DNA from: Lentisphaerota bacterium
GTDB taxonomy: Bacteria > Verrucomicrobiota > Lentisphaeria > Victivallales > UBA1829
Reading direction: 5' to 3'
Length of the DNA: 54,709 nt
Assembly (NCBI GenBank): GCA_015061565.1
Contig: SUWI01000006.1
Coordinates: forward strand, 1 to 54,709
In this document: positions 43,008 through 51,390 of the stretch, in pieces
Position numbering within the stretch: the first letter of the stretch is position 1
How the letters are laid out: each line of letters starts with the position of its first letter
Translations under genes and position numbers: made by a program
Notes under the pieces: model-generated
The model's input: only the letters and a program-made list of their open reading frames with translations
Told to the model about the DNA's origin: nothing
Databases searched by the model: none

Positions 43008-44513
43008 TCATAATTCCCGGCTCAGCTGTTCCTCGCTTTCATGGATCGCTTCCGGAGTTCCCATCAGGGTCAGCACGTCATTGGCCTCCAGCGTCGTGTT
43101 GCCGCGCGGAACCACAAAACGGTCATCCCGCCGGATCAGCAGCACCAGCACTCCGCCCGGCAAATGGATATCTTTCAGGGATTGGCCGATCCGGTCTTTC
43201 GGAACCGGCAGTTCGCGGAAATCGGAATTGGCGTCCCCGGTTTCCTCGAAGGTCAGCGGCATCCGGAGAGTCCGGCGCAGCGGTCCGGCCAGTTTCAGCA
43301 TATTGGCCAGCGGCATGATCGTCATTCCCTGCACCAGCACCGACATGAGCACGATGAAGAATATGATATGGAACAGGAAAGACGAGTCCTCAACTTTATG
43401 GATCATCGTGAAAGTCGCCAGCATGATCGGGGCGCCGCCGCGCAGACCGACCCACGCCGTCAGCAGCCGTTCCCTCATATTGAACTGGCTGCCGATCATG
43501 CACAGCGCCACTGCCAGCGGACGGGCCACTACCATCAGGAACAAGGCCACTGCCAGACCGAAATCTTTGGCCTCCCATACTTTGGAAGGTTCCGCCATGA
43601 TCCCCAGCATCGTAAACAGGATCGCCTGCATGATCCAGGCCAAACCGTCGCAGAACCTTCCCAATCCGTTGTGAAACACAAAATGGCTGTTGCCCATGAC
43701 AATCCCCGCGGCATAAACCGCCATGAAACCGTTCCCCCAGCATGATTCCGCAGCCGAAAAAGTTATCAGGATCATCACGATCCCCAGTGCGTAATACAGC
43801 CCGTTGTAATCAAAATTGATTTTGTTGTACAGCCACACCGCCGCGCGGCCCAGCAGATACCCGATCAGCAGTCCGATGGACATTTTCACCAGAAAATCCC
43901 GGATGACATACAGATACTGGTAAACAGAAGGACTGACCCCGGTCGATTCTTCCAGCTTCACCATGCCGATCATGAACAGCGTCAGCAATGTCGCCATCGG
44001 GTCGTTGCTCCCCGATTCCAATTCCAGCAGAGGCTGCAGATTGCCTGTCAGGCTTACACTTTTGGACCGGAGTATGGAAAATACCGCCGCCGCGTCGGTC
44101 GACGATATGATCGAACCCAGCAGCAGACACCAGGGAAATGAAATATAATCTTCCGGCATCAGGATCAAACTCAGGATCTTGATGAAGATGCCGGAGAACA
44201 GGGCGGTCAGCAGCACTCCCAAACTCGAAAGGATCCCTCCTGTGACCAGAACCGGACGTATCGATTTGAAATTGGTGTCGAATCCACCCGAAAACAGGAT
44301 GAAGGCCATCGCCGTCGTTCCGATCGCATTCGCCGTTTCCGTACTGTCTATCATCAGCTTGTGCTGGCCCAGCAGATTGCTGCCCGCCACCAGTCCGACT
44401 ACCAGAAAAAGCAGCAGACACGGCATATTGATGATCCCCGAAAGTTTACTGGAAAGCAAACTGATCAGCATCAGCAGTGCAAATACTCCCAACACTGCGG
44501 CTAATGACTCCAT
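43008..44513 (-). CDS. NhaP2-type K+/H+ antiporter with RCK_C domain
   Basis: The 501-residue protein has twelve or so membrane helices of the CPA1 family: 'FILFSGGFDTNF' near 91-102, 'SIISSTDAAAVFSIL' near 134-148 and 'LESGSNDPMATLLT' near 164-177 with the ion-binding aspartates. A C-terminal cytoplasmic RCK_C/TrkA-C-like domain (about 415-500, 'LPGGVLVLLIRRDDRFVVP') binds regulatory ligands. This layout matches NhaP2/CvrA antiporters, which export potassium in exchange for protons. AGGGAA precedes the ATG, and a TTGAAA/TATGTT promoter lies at 44557-44584. Confidence 0.88.
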   Translation of the reverse strand: MESLAAVLGVFALLMLISLLSSKLSGIINMPCLLLFLVVGLVAGSNLLGQHKLMIDSTETANAIGTTAMAFILFSGGFDTNFKSIRPVLVTGGILSSLGVLLTALFSGIFIKILSLILMPEDYISFPWCLLLGSIISSTDAAAVFSILRSKSVSLTGNLQPLLELESGSNDPMATLLTLFMIGMVKLEESTGVSPSVYQYLYVIRDFLVKMSIGLLIGYLLGRAAVWLYNKINFDYNGLYYALGIVMILITFSAAESCWGNGFMAVYAAGIVMGNSHFVFHNGLGRFCDGLAWIMQAILFTMLGIMAEPSKVWEAKDFGLAVALFLMVVARPLAVALCMIGSQFNMRERLLTAWVGLRGGAPIMLATFTMIHKVEDSSFLFHIIFFIVLMSVLVQGMTIMPLANMLKLAGPLRRTLRMPLTFEETGDANSDFRELPVPKDRIGQSLKDIHLPGGVLVLLIRRDDRFVVPRGNTTLEANDVLTLMGTPEAIHESEEQLSREL

Positions 44514-44556
44514 GATTCCGTTCCCTTGTCCGATTCGTTTGGTTTATTACGCCGGT

Positions 44557-44584
44557 AACATACCATGCTGAACTGGAATTTCAA
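44557..44584 (-). promoter_or_regulatory. Promoter of the K+/H+ antiporter gene
   Basis: On the minus strand TTGAAA (44579-44584), a 16-bp spacer and TATGTT (44557-44562), about 43 bp upstream of ATG 44513. It lies in the 104-bp gap after the DtxR gene. Confidence 0.45.
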
Positions 44585-44617
44585 GACGGTGAACCGAAAA
44601 AAAAACGTTTTTCACAG

Positions 44618-45304
44618 TCAGCGGTGTTCGGGGTCGTGCTTGCGGACCCACAGATTTTCCGCGGCCGCCAGCGGGATGTCTTCGGCTTTCCCGTTGCGGA
44701 TGATGCGGAAGGACGTTTTATCCAGCGAGATTCCCTGAAGGACCAGCCCGTCGCCCGTTTTCAGGCCCGCCTTATCCTCTTCCCTGATATTGCGGCCGAA
44801 ACGTTCCAGCGTGCAGCTTTCCCCGGGACGCAGTTCACTTAAGACGCAGACCTGACGGAAATTTTCATCACTCAGGATGGACATCGCTTCGGTCAGATAG
44901 ATCTGCAGGGCTTTGGCATCCGAACGGTTTTCGATCGCCTCGGAAAACAGGATGAAACGTTCGATCGTCTCTTCATCCACCGCATGTTCCAGACGGCAGG
45001 CCGTTTCGGAAGCTTTTTCCGGATCCAGACCCAGGATATCTCCGAAGAATTTTTTCAGGATCCGATGCCGGCGCACCACCTGGTCGGCGATTTCTTTGCC
45101 GACTGCAGTGAGCTGGACCGGATAATGCGTGTTGTAGACGATGCAGCCCATCTTGTCCAGCTGACGCAGCGCAGCGGTCACCGACGGCATTTTGACGTTC
45201 AGTTTTTCCGCTATTTCCTTGGTATGCGCATGGCCTTCGATCGCGATCAGTTCCGAGATCGCTTCCAGATAATCTTCCAAACTTTCTGACAGCCTCAATG
45301 TCAT
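44618..45304 (-). CDS. DtxR/MntR-family metal-dependent regulator with FeoA-like domain
   Basis: The 228-residue protein has an N-terminal winged helix (about 1-65, 'EIAEKLNVKMPSVTAALRQL'), the DtxR metal-binding/dimerisation domain (about 66-140, 'HRILKKFFGDILGLD' and 'CRLEHAVDEETIERF', with Cys, Glu and His ligands), and a C-terminal SH3/FeoA-like domain (about 150-225). The family represses iron or manganese uptake genes when metal is bound. It has its own near-consensus promoter with a palindrome over the -10 box, suggesting autoregulation. No metal transporter is adjacent, so its targets lie elsewhere. Confidence 0.9.
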   Translation of the reverse strand: MTLRLSESLEDYLEAISELIAIEGHAHTKEIAEKLNVKMPSVTAALRQLDKMGCIVYNTHYPVQLTAVGKEIADQVVRRHRILKKFFGDILGLDPEKASETACRLEHAVDEETIERFILFSEAIENRSDAKALQIYLTEAMSILSDENFRQVCVLSELRPGESCTLERFGRNIREEDKAGLKTGDGLVLQGISLDKTSFRIIRNGKAEDIPLAAAENLWVRKHDPEHR

Positions 45305-45329
45305 GCAGCCCTCGCTTCTCCTTATTGGA

Positions 45330-45362
45330 CAGTTAATATAACTGCACTGGTTAAAATGTCAA
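45330..45362 (-). promoter_or_regulatory. Promoter with palindromic operator of the DtxR-family gene
   Basis: On the minus strand TTGACA (45357-45362), a 16-bp spacer and TATATT (45335-45340), about 30 bp before ATG 45304. The palindrome CAGTTA-ATA-TAACTG (45330-45344) covers the -10 box. The regulator could bind there and shut off its own gene when metal is plentiful. Confidence 0.65.
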
Positions 45363-45404
45363 GCCGGCGCCTCATACGTTTTTCCTGTCCGGCCTGAAAA
45401 CCGG

Positions 45405-46661
45405 TCATGGCCGCCGTTTCTCCGTCGGAAGCAGCAGCGGTTTCTCCAGCAGCGGCCGGCATTCCGCAAACCAGCTGTCCGGCGCCTGGACGATCAGGTG
45501 CATCGCATCCCCTTCGAACCGCAGTTCCGCCAGCGGCCGGTCCGGCTGCTTCAGGTCAAGACAGATAAACGGCCGATCGGGAATGATGCCGGAATGATCC
45601 TTTGCCCGGAACAGATCATCCAAGGTGGCTTTGTCCAGTGAAAACATGCCGCAGAAGATCACCTGATCCCCCGTCCCGGAACAGAACATCGGCGGTTCCT
45701 TGCGCAGCTGATACCACCCCGTATATGGAGTGTAGCCGAATTTGCCGATCTCCTTCTTTACGGCGGCGCTCCGGGCCGGATCGATCCCGACCGCCAGCCG
45801 GGTGGATGGATTGACCCCCGAGTTCCGGATCGACATCACCGCAAAACCCGTTACCGCATCCGGCAGGGATTGCGGCAGCATGTTTTTTCTTTTTCCTTCC
45901 AGATACTCCTGCCCGTATTTTTTCAAGGCAGCCGTCGGATTCAGCCTCAGCACGGAGATCATTTCGGTCCCGGAACAACTTTGGACCGGTCTTTTTGCCG
46001 GCAGCGGCTGTTTCATCCACTGCGCCAGCGCGGATTTTTCTGCGGCCCGGACCGTCAGATCCAACTTGAGCGCCTCGGCATCCGCAGTAAAAACCACTGC
46101 GGCATCACGGAGTTGCGGCAGCAGTTCGTCCAGACCGCTGAGGATCAGTCGCGATGACGTTTCTTTGGTGTTGAACGAGCCGAACCGGAAATGCCGGCGG
46201 ACCGCAGCTGCCCGGACCTTGCCGCGGAGCAGTTCGCCCGGTTTCAGATTTTTACCCGGCGGGTCGGCAGGGAACGGTTCGTTCAGTCCTTCCGTGTCGA
46301 ATGCGATCAGGTCGCCTTTCCTCCGGGTGCGGAAACGCAATCCCCACAGTTTGCCGCGGGTTTCCGGTTCCTTGACTTCCGGCAGGGCATACGCGATGAT
46401 CCGCATCGCCGGTTTTTCCCCGAAGGAATAAAAATGGATCTCCGACGGCTGCGTCAGATTCATGCCGTAGCGCGTCGCCCCCATGGTCAATGCTATCGTG
46501 ACCGCCGCGACCGTGTCCCGGAACCGCGGCGCAATGGCGTTGCTCATTCGTGCAGCCGCCTGCGAAACCTGCGGGACCGAGGCCAGTTCGAACCGGGCTG
46601 CCGGCTCTCCGGCAAAAACCGTAAGCGTCAAAAACAGCAGAAGCAAAATCAGTGATCTCAT
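45405..46661 (-). CDS. Secreted protein of unknown function
   Basis: The 418-residue protein starts with a clear signal peptide (about 1-17, 'SLILLLLFLTLTVFAGE'). It continues with a mixed alpha/beta region lacking recognised motifs; a stretch near 60-75 ('MGATRYGMNLTQPSEIHFYS') and a late 'RPLAELRFEGDAMHLIVQAP' look like a repeated two-lobe fold. No catalytic residues can be proposed. Its ATG overlaps the stop of the RsmB-like gene by 4 bp, so it is translated from the same mRNA. AAAGGGAA precedes the ATG. Confidence 0.65.
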   Translation of the reverse strand: MRSLILLLLFLTLTVFAGEPAARFELASVPQVSQAAARMSNAIAPRFRDTVAAVTIALTMGATRYGMNLTQPSEIHFYSFGEKPAMRIIAYALPEVKEPETRGKLWGLRFRTRRKGDLIAFDTEGLNEPFPADPPGKNLKPGELLRGKVRAAAVRRHFRFGSFNTKETSSRLILSGLDELLPQLRDAAVVFTADAEALKLDLTVRAAEKSALAQWMKQPLPAKRPVQSCSGTEMISVLRLNPTAALKKYGQEYLEGKRKNMLPQSLPDAVTGFAVMSIRNSGVNPSTRLAVGIDPARSAAVKKEIGKFGYTPYTGWYQLRKEPPMFCSGTGDQVIFCGMFSLDKATLDDLFRAKDHSGIIPDRPFICLDLKQPDRPLAELRFEGDAMHLIVQAPDSWFAECRPLLEKPLLLPTEKRRP

Positions 46662-47950
46662 AGTTGTTTCCCTTTCCTGAAACGTGCAATGAAAGATGCG
46701 TCACAGTTACCGTCACCCGGCAGGATCTGCACCTGGCCGGGAACGGTTTCTCCGGTAAGAGGATGCGCGAATTCTTCCAATGTGAACTCGGAATGCGATG
46801 CGAGAAAAGATTCCGTATTCACCCGGTTTTCATCCCGCAGCAGCGAACAGGTGGCATAGACCAGCACCCCGCCCGGTTTTACCGCTTTCGAGGCCGAATC
46901 CAGCAGTTTTTTCTGGACCGCCGCCAATTCTGTCACCCGTTCCTCGGTCAGGAGCCAGCGGCTTTCCGGATTGCGCCGCCAGCGGCCCGAGGAGGAGCAG
47001 GGCGCGTCGATCAGCACTCCGTCGCAGGAATTTTCTCCGACCGGCAGTTTGGCGCCGTCCCATTCCCGCGTGCGGATATTGCTGAATCCGGTCCGCTTGG
47101 CGCGCTGCCGGAGTTCTTCGAGCTTCGTGCCCCGGATGTCCGAGGCGGTGATCTTGCCTTTCCCGCTCATCAGCGAGGCCAGATGCAGAGATTTTCCCCC
47201 GCCGCCCGCGCAGGCATCCCACCAGCATTCTCCTTCCTGCGGCGCACAGATTTTTCCGATGCACTGGGAAGACAGGTCCTGCACCTCGATCCAGCCCCGT
47301 TTACAGGCTTCCAGCTCCGGCAGATTCACCGGGCAGTCGATCCGCAGGGCCGATGTCATGCGGCTGTCCGGAAATGCCTCGATATTCTGCCGCCGCAGCG
47401 ATTCGATTACTTCTTCGACAGTTTTCCGCTGCACCCGGAGCCACAGCGGCGGACGGCTCTGCTGCAATGACAGAAAATCTTCATCCGGTTCGAAATCCAA
47501 ATGGGAATAGATCCATTCCGGCAGACATTCCCGGCTGGAAAGATCGGCGGAATATCCGCTTATATGCAGAAAGGCGTTCAGTCTTGCCAATGGAGTTTCA
47601 GGGGCAAAAATCTCATTCCGGCAGGTTTCCTCGAGTCCCGACCGGTTCAAAAAAACAGCGGTTTCCGGCAGATCGTATTTTTCCGCGGCGGCCGCTCCGG
47701 CCAGCAGAAATACCGGATCGGAAGAATATTTCCGGAGCGGTCCATACCAGCGGAAGACCGCAAAAATCAGATTCGAATACAGCCTGCGGTCGCGACCGCC
47801 GATCCGGCGGTCCCGCCGGAATACCCGGTTGAGGAACTGGTCCGCCGGATGATGCTTTTCCATCACTTCCGGAACCGCTTCCTCCAGCAGGGAGACCGAC
47901 CGGTCGGCACGGGTCCGGACCCAGGCGTCTTTCAGTTCGCCTTCACCCAT
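46658..47950 (-). CDS. RsmB/NOL1-family RNA (cytosine-5) methyltransferase
   Basis: The 430-residue protein has an N-terminal NusB-like helical region (about 15-135) and a C-terminal Rossmann methyltransferase domain. SAM motif I is 'WWDACAGGGGKSLHLA' (243-258), motif IV 'IDAPCSSSGRWRRNPE' (314-329, with C318) and motif VI 'VYATCSLLRDEN' (364-375, with the catalytic cysteine C368). This is the 16S rRNA m5C methyltransferase type. It overlaps the upstream flippase-like gene by 8 bp and the downstream secreted-protein gene by 4 bp. AAGGA precedes ATG 47950. Confidence 0.88.
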   Translation of the reverse strand: MGEGELKDAWVRTRADRSVSLLEEAVPEVMEKHHPADQFLNRVFRRDRRIGGRDRRLYSNLIFAVFRWYGPLRKYSSDPVFLLAGAAAAEKYDLPETAVFLNRSGLEETCRNEIFAPETPLARLNAFLHISGYSADLSSRECLPEWIYSHLDFEPDEDFLSLQQSRPPLWLRVQRKTVEEVIESLRRQNIEAFPDSRMTSALRIDCPVNLPELEACKRGWIEVQDLSSQCIGKICAPQEGECWWDACAGGGGKSLHLASLMSGKGKITASDIRGTKLEELRQRAKRTGFSNIRTREWDGAKLPVGENSCDGVLIDAPCSSSGRWRRNPESRWLLTEERVTELAAVQKKLLDSASKAVKPGGVLVYATCSLLRDENRVNTESFLASHSEFTLEEFAHPLTGETVPGQVQILPGDGNCDASFIARFRKGKQL

Positions 47951-48935
47951 CGGCGGATTCCTTTTTCTTGCCCGGCGTCAGGATGAAGAACAGACCGCCG
48001 GAAAGGTTGTAGAGGATGATGATCGCAGTGATGGTCAGCGATACTGCCAGAGCGGCGTCATAGGTCATGCCCCCGGCCTGCAGGATCGGGATGACGAAAA
48101 GGTCGCGGGTCCCGACTCCGCTCTGGGTGGTCGGCAGCAGTCCGGCAATGTTGCCGATCGTGATGGCGGCCAGAACGACCAGGAACGGCTGCATCTGTCC
48201 CGTTACCGCGGTCGCCACGCACCACGCTTCCACGCCCAGCACCAGATTGACCAGCACGATGCTCGCCAGAATGCAGATCGCGACCTCTTTCCGGCAGCTG
48301 GAATAGGAATCCAGCGCATCGGTCACTTTCGAATAGGTCCCGTGCGTGATCCGGTCGCCGAACTCGCAGAGTTTCCGGTAAAGGGAGATCTTTTCGAGCA
48401 GCCGGTGGTTGAATACCACGAACGAGGCGGCGATCCCGACTGCGCTGCCCGCCAGCAGCACATAGATGAACTGCTGCATCACGCCGTTGACCGAAGAGAT
48501 CGTTCCCCAGACCAGCGGCAGCATCCCCAGGGTCAGAGCGAAAATGCCGATCATCCCGGTAAAACGGTCGATCAGAATGGTGAAGCCGCCGTCGAATTTG
48601 CGCCCCTTCGGGATCCGCGAGGTCAGAAAACCCACCCGGACCAGGTCGCCGCCGATCGCACCGCCGGGCAGCACCAGTGAAAAGAAAAACGACTGCATGG
48701 TCAGTGAATTGGCCAGCCACAGCGAGCAGTCGATCTTCTGCGCCCGCAGCAGGATCCACCACCGCCACGCATTGGCGAAAATATGGATCCCATACAGCAC
48801 CAGTGCCGCCAGGATCCAGTACCGGTTCGCTTTCAGCAGCGTATCCAGAAAACCCTCCGGCGTTTTATATACCAGAAATGCTATGATACCGACTGCCAGC
48901 AGCAGTTTCAGCGCCATTTTTACCCATGTTTTCAT
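47943..48935 (-). CDS. Flippase-like / lysylphosphatidylglycerol-synthase TM-domain protein
   Basis: The 330-residue integral membrane protein has about eight helices and the UPF0104/YbhN-type signatures: 'ANAWRWWILLRAQKID' near 54-69, 'SFFFSLVLPGGAIGGDLVRV' near 82-101 and 'LLPTTQSGVGTRDLFVIP' near 265-282. It lacks the soluble catalytic domain of full lysyl-PG synthases. Stand-alone members are thought to handle lipids or lipid-linked sugars in the membrane. It is the first gene of a three-gene minus-strand operon, with AAGGAAAA before the ATG. Confidence 0.82.
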   Translation of the reverse strand: MKTWVKMALKLLLAVGIIAFLVYKTPEGFLDTLLKANRYWILAALVLYGIHIFANAWRWWILLRAQKIDCSLWLANSLTMQSFFFSLVLPGGAIGGDLVRVGFLTSRIPKGRKFDGGFTILIDRFTGMIGIFALTLGMLPLVWGTISSVNGVMQQFIYVLLAGSAVGIAASFVVFNHRLLEKISLYRKLCEFGDRITHGTYSKVTDALDSYSSCRKEVAICILASIVLVNLVLGVEAWCVATAVTGQMQPFLVVLAAITIGNIAGLLPTTQSGVGTRDLFVIPILQAGGMTYDAALAVSLTITAIIILYNLSGGLFFILTPGKKKESADG

Positions 48936-48956
48936 CTATTTTCCTTCATTTTTCAT

Positions 48957-48985
48957 TTGCAGAGAGGTCATTTCCCTAGTATATT
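48957..48985 (+). promoter_or_regulatory. Promoter of the ymdB-like/nadC/ruvA operon
   Basis: TTGCAG (48957-48962), a 17-bp spacer and TATATT (48980-48985), about 100 bp before ATG 49090, in the divergent spacer shared with the flippase-like gene. Confidence 0.45.
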
Positions 48986-49089
48986 GCCGGATAAATAGTG
49001 AAAGATAGCCTGTTTTCCGGATTTTTCAACAGAAAATATCCGTCGGCAGGCGGAATTTGATGAGTTTTTTCATCGGAGAATTGGGGAAT

Positions 49090-49899
49090 ATGGCCGGACC
49101 TGTGTTGAATTTACTGTTTGTCGGCGACATCGTCGGCAAAGGCGGACGCGCCGCCGTTAAGAATCTGATCCCGCAGCTGAAACAGCGGCACGCCGCTTCC
49201 TTCGTGATCGCCAACGGCGAAAACTGTGCCAACGGCGCCGGATACAGCCTCACCTGCATCCATGATCTCGAAGGCGCTGTCGACGTGTTCACTTCCGGCG
49301 ACCATACCTGGGACCAGAAAAATTTCGAGCAGGAGATCCTGTCCGTGAAGAATCTGGTGCGTCCGGCCAATTTCAGCTCGCTGCAGCCCGGCCGCGGCTG
49401 GGGCGTCTTCCGCAATCCCGCCGGCGGCGAGATCGCCGTCATTTCCCTGCTCGGACGTGTCTTCATGAAGGACAGCGCGTCCTGTCCGTTCGAGACCGCC
49501 GAAAAGATCATCGCCCAGCTGCCGCCGACCGTCAAATGCATCATCGTGGATATCCATGCGGAAGCGACCAGCGAAAAAGCGGCGATGGCGTGGGCGCTCG
49601 ACGGCAAGGTGACCGCCGTAGTCGGCACCCATACGCATGTGCAGACCGCCGATGCACGCATCCTGCCCGGCGGCACCGCGTTCCTTTCCGATGTCGGCAT
49701 GGTCGGCGGACACGATTCCATCCTCGGCCGCGACATCCCCGATGTGGTCCGCAAATTCCGCACCGGCATGCCGACCCGTCTGAACGTGACCGAAAAAAAC
49801 ATCCGGCTCGACTATGCGGTCATTTCGTATGAAATGAACACCGGCCGGGCCGTTTCGATAAAAGCTTTTTCCGAATTTTATACCCCGGAGGATCATTGA
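49090..49899 (+). CDS. YmdB-like (TIGR00282) metallophosphoesterase
   Basis: The 269-residue protein matches the YmdB family: 'LFVGDIVGKGGR' (9-20, D13), 'ANGENCANG' (41-49, E44/N45), 'SGDHTWDQKNFE' (69-80), 'IVDIHAEATSEK' and 'GTHTHVQTADARILP' with the metal histidines. Members hydrolyse 2',3'-cyclic nucleotides and have been tied to RNA turnover and biofilm switching in Bacillus. The expected Asn of the 'GNH' motif is Asp here (D71). ATG 49090 is preferred because GGGGA lies just upstream and families normally start near this point; TTG 49057 and ATG 49060 are alternatives. It lies 1 bp from nadC. Confidence 0.85.
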   Translation: MAGPVLNLLFVGDIVGKGGRAAVKNLIPQLKQRHAASFVIANGENCANGAGYSLTCIHDLEGAVDVFTSGDHTWDQKNFEQEILSVKNLVRPANFSSLQPGRGWGVFRNPAGGEIAVISLLGRVFMKDSASCPFETAEKIIAQLPPTVKCIIVDIHAEATSEKAAMAWALDGKVTAVVGTHTHVQTADARILPGGTAFLSDVGMVGGHDSILGRDIPDVVRKFRTGMPTRLNVTEKNIRLDYAVISYEMNTGRAVSIKAFSEFYTPEDH

Positions 49900-49900
49900 T

Positions 49901-50779
49901 ATGAAGACCATTCCCGCCATCGACTGGAAACGCACCGATGCACTCATTGCCCTGGCCCTGGAAGAGGACCTCGGCGAGGCCGGCGACGTCACCACCAATT
50001 CCGTCATTCCCGAAAATCTTGTCACCGATGCCGTTTTTCTTGCCAAAGAAGATCTGGTCTGCGCCGGACTCCCCGTGGCGGAGCGGCTGTTCCGCACACT
50101 GGATCCGGCCATCCGCTGGGAAGCGCTGGTCAAGGAAGGCGATTGCTGTCCGAAAGGCACGCTGATGGCGAAGGTGCACGGCCCGGCCCGCGTTCTGCTC
50201 ACGGGCGAACGCACCGCGCTCAATTTCCTGCAGCGGCTCTGCGGTGTGGCCACCGCCTCGAAAAAGTATCAGGATGCCGCTGGAAGTTCCTGCCGGATCC
50301 TCGATACCCGCAAGACCACGCCCGGCTGGCGCAATCTCGAAAAATACGCGGTCGCCGTCGGCGGCGCTTTCAACCACCGGATCGGCTTGTATGACCGCGT
50401 GATGATCAAGGACAACCACCGCGAACTGGCCGGCCTCGAAGGTGCGGGCGGCATCACCCGCTCGGTGGAACGCGCCCGCAAAATGTATCCGGGCCTGGAA
50501 ATCGAAGTGGAAGTCGATTCCCTGACCGAACTGGCCGAAGCGGTCGAAACCGGCGCCGAATATATCCTGCTGGACAATATGAGCGACGAAATGATGGCCG
50601 AGGCGGTGAGATTCGTGCACGGCCGGAGCAAACTGGAAGCGAGCGGCGGCATCACGCTGGCGCGGATCCCCTCCGCGGCGAAAACCGGTGTCGATTTCAT
50701 TTCCTCCGGCGCGCTCACCCATTCGGTCAAATCCAGCGACATTTCCATGGACATCCAACTTCCCGGAGGTAAAAAATGA
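49901..50779 (+). CDS. nadC: Nicotinate-nucleotide pyrophosphorylase (quinolinate phosphoribosyltransferase)
   Basis: The 292-residue enzyme is full length. Signatures are 'LEEDLGEAGDVTTNSVIP' (21-38), 'ERTALNFLQRLCGVAT' (103-118), 'DTRKTTPGWRNLEKYAV' (134-150), 'NHRIGLYDRVMIKDNH' (158-173), 'IEVEVDSL' and the C-terminal 'LEASGGITL'. The arginines and lysines of the quinolinate and PRPP sites are in place. It converts quinolinate to nicotinate mononucleotide in de novo NAD synthesis. No nadA or nadB lies in the window. It is cotranscribed with the ymdB-like gene (1-bp gap) and ruvA (4-bp overlap). Confidence 0.92.
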   Translation: MKTIPAIDWKRTDALIALALEEDLGEAGDVTTNSVIPENLVTDAVFLAKEDLVCAGLPVAERLFRTLDPAIRWEALVKEGDCCPKGTLMAKVHGPARVLLTGERTALNFLQRLCGVATASKKYQDAAGSSCRILDTRKTTPGWRNLEKYAVAVGGAFNHRIGLYDRVMIKDNHRELAGLEGAGGITRSVERARKMYPGLEIEVEVDSLTELAEAVETGAEYILLDNMSDEMMAEAVRFVHGRSKLEASGGITLARIPSAAKTGVDFISSGALTHSVKSSDISMDIQLPGGKK

Positions 50780-51390
50780 TTGCACAACTGACCGGAACTT
50801 TAATAGACGCCTCCTTCACCGAGGCGATCATCGATGTCAACGGCGTCGGATATCAGGTGCTGATCCCCATGAGCACGTTCGACAGACTCCCGCGGGTCGA
50901 TGAGAAGAAGAGTGTCACGCTCCTGACCTGGCTGCAGGTCCGGGAAGACGCCCTGACCCTGTTCGGTTTCGCCACGCGGCAGGAACGCGATGTTTTCCTG
51001 CTGCTCATCACCGTGAACGGCATCGGCGCCAAGACCGCGCTGAACATCCTCAGCTGCATGAATGTGGTTTCCTTCTGCCAGGCGGTGGCGTCCGGAGATC
51101 TGAAGAGTCTGAAGAAGATCAGCGGCGTCGGGCCGAAATCCGCCGAACGCATCCTGGTGGAACTGCGCGACAAGATCCAGAAGATCGCGCCGGAAACGGC
51201 CTTTGGCGGCGGTGCGGCTCCGACGAAAGTCGACAAAGCCGTGGAAGATGCCATCCTCGCCCTGGGCCAGCTCGGTTTCCAGGGCCCGAAATTCCAGAAA
51301 CTCGTGGCGGACGTTGCGCTCGAGATCCCCGAAGATCAGCGGTCCACGGAAAACATCATCCGCAAAGCTCTGCAGGCTTTGAACCGGTGA
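50776..51390 (+). CDS. ruvA: Holliday junction branch-migration protein RuvA
   Basis: The 204-residue protein has the three RuvA domains: an N-terminal OB fold (about 1-63, 'GVGYQVLIPMSTF'), a middle domain with two helix-hairpin-helix motifs ('VNGIGAKTALNIL' near 78-90, 'ISGVGPKSAERILVEL' near 114-129), and a small C-terminal domain (about 157-204) that contacts RuvB. It binds four-way junctions as a tetramer. ruvB and ruvC are not in the window. The ATG overlaps the nadC stop, and GGAGG lies within the nadC end. The stop abuts the stop of the convergent DUF1343 gene with no gap. Confidence 0.92.
   Translation: MIAQLTGTLIDASFTEAIIDVNGVGYQVLIPMSTFDRLPRVDEKKSVTLLTWLQVREDALTLFGFATRQERDVFLLLITVNGIGAKTALNILSCMNVVSFCQAVASGDLKSLKKISGVGPKSAERILVELRDKIQKIAPETAFGGGAAPTKVDKAVEDAILALGQLGFQGPKFQKLVADVALEIPEDQRSTENIIRKALQALNR

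Noticed and set aside
44588-44612. GTGAA...TTCAC hairpin with A/T tracts after the DtxR gene
   Set aside because: The stem is only 5 bp with a long A/T-rich loop; too weak to call a terminator.
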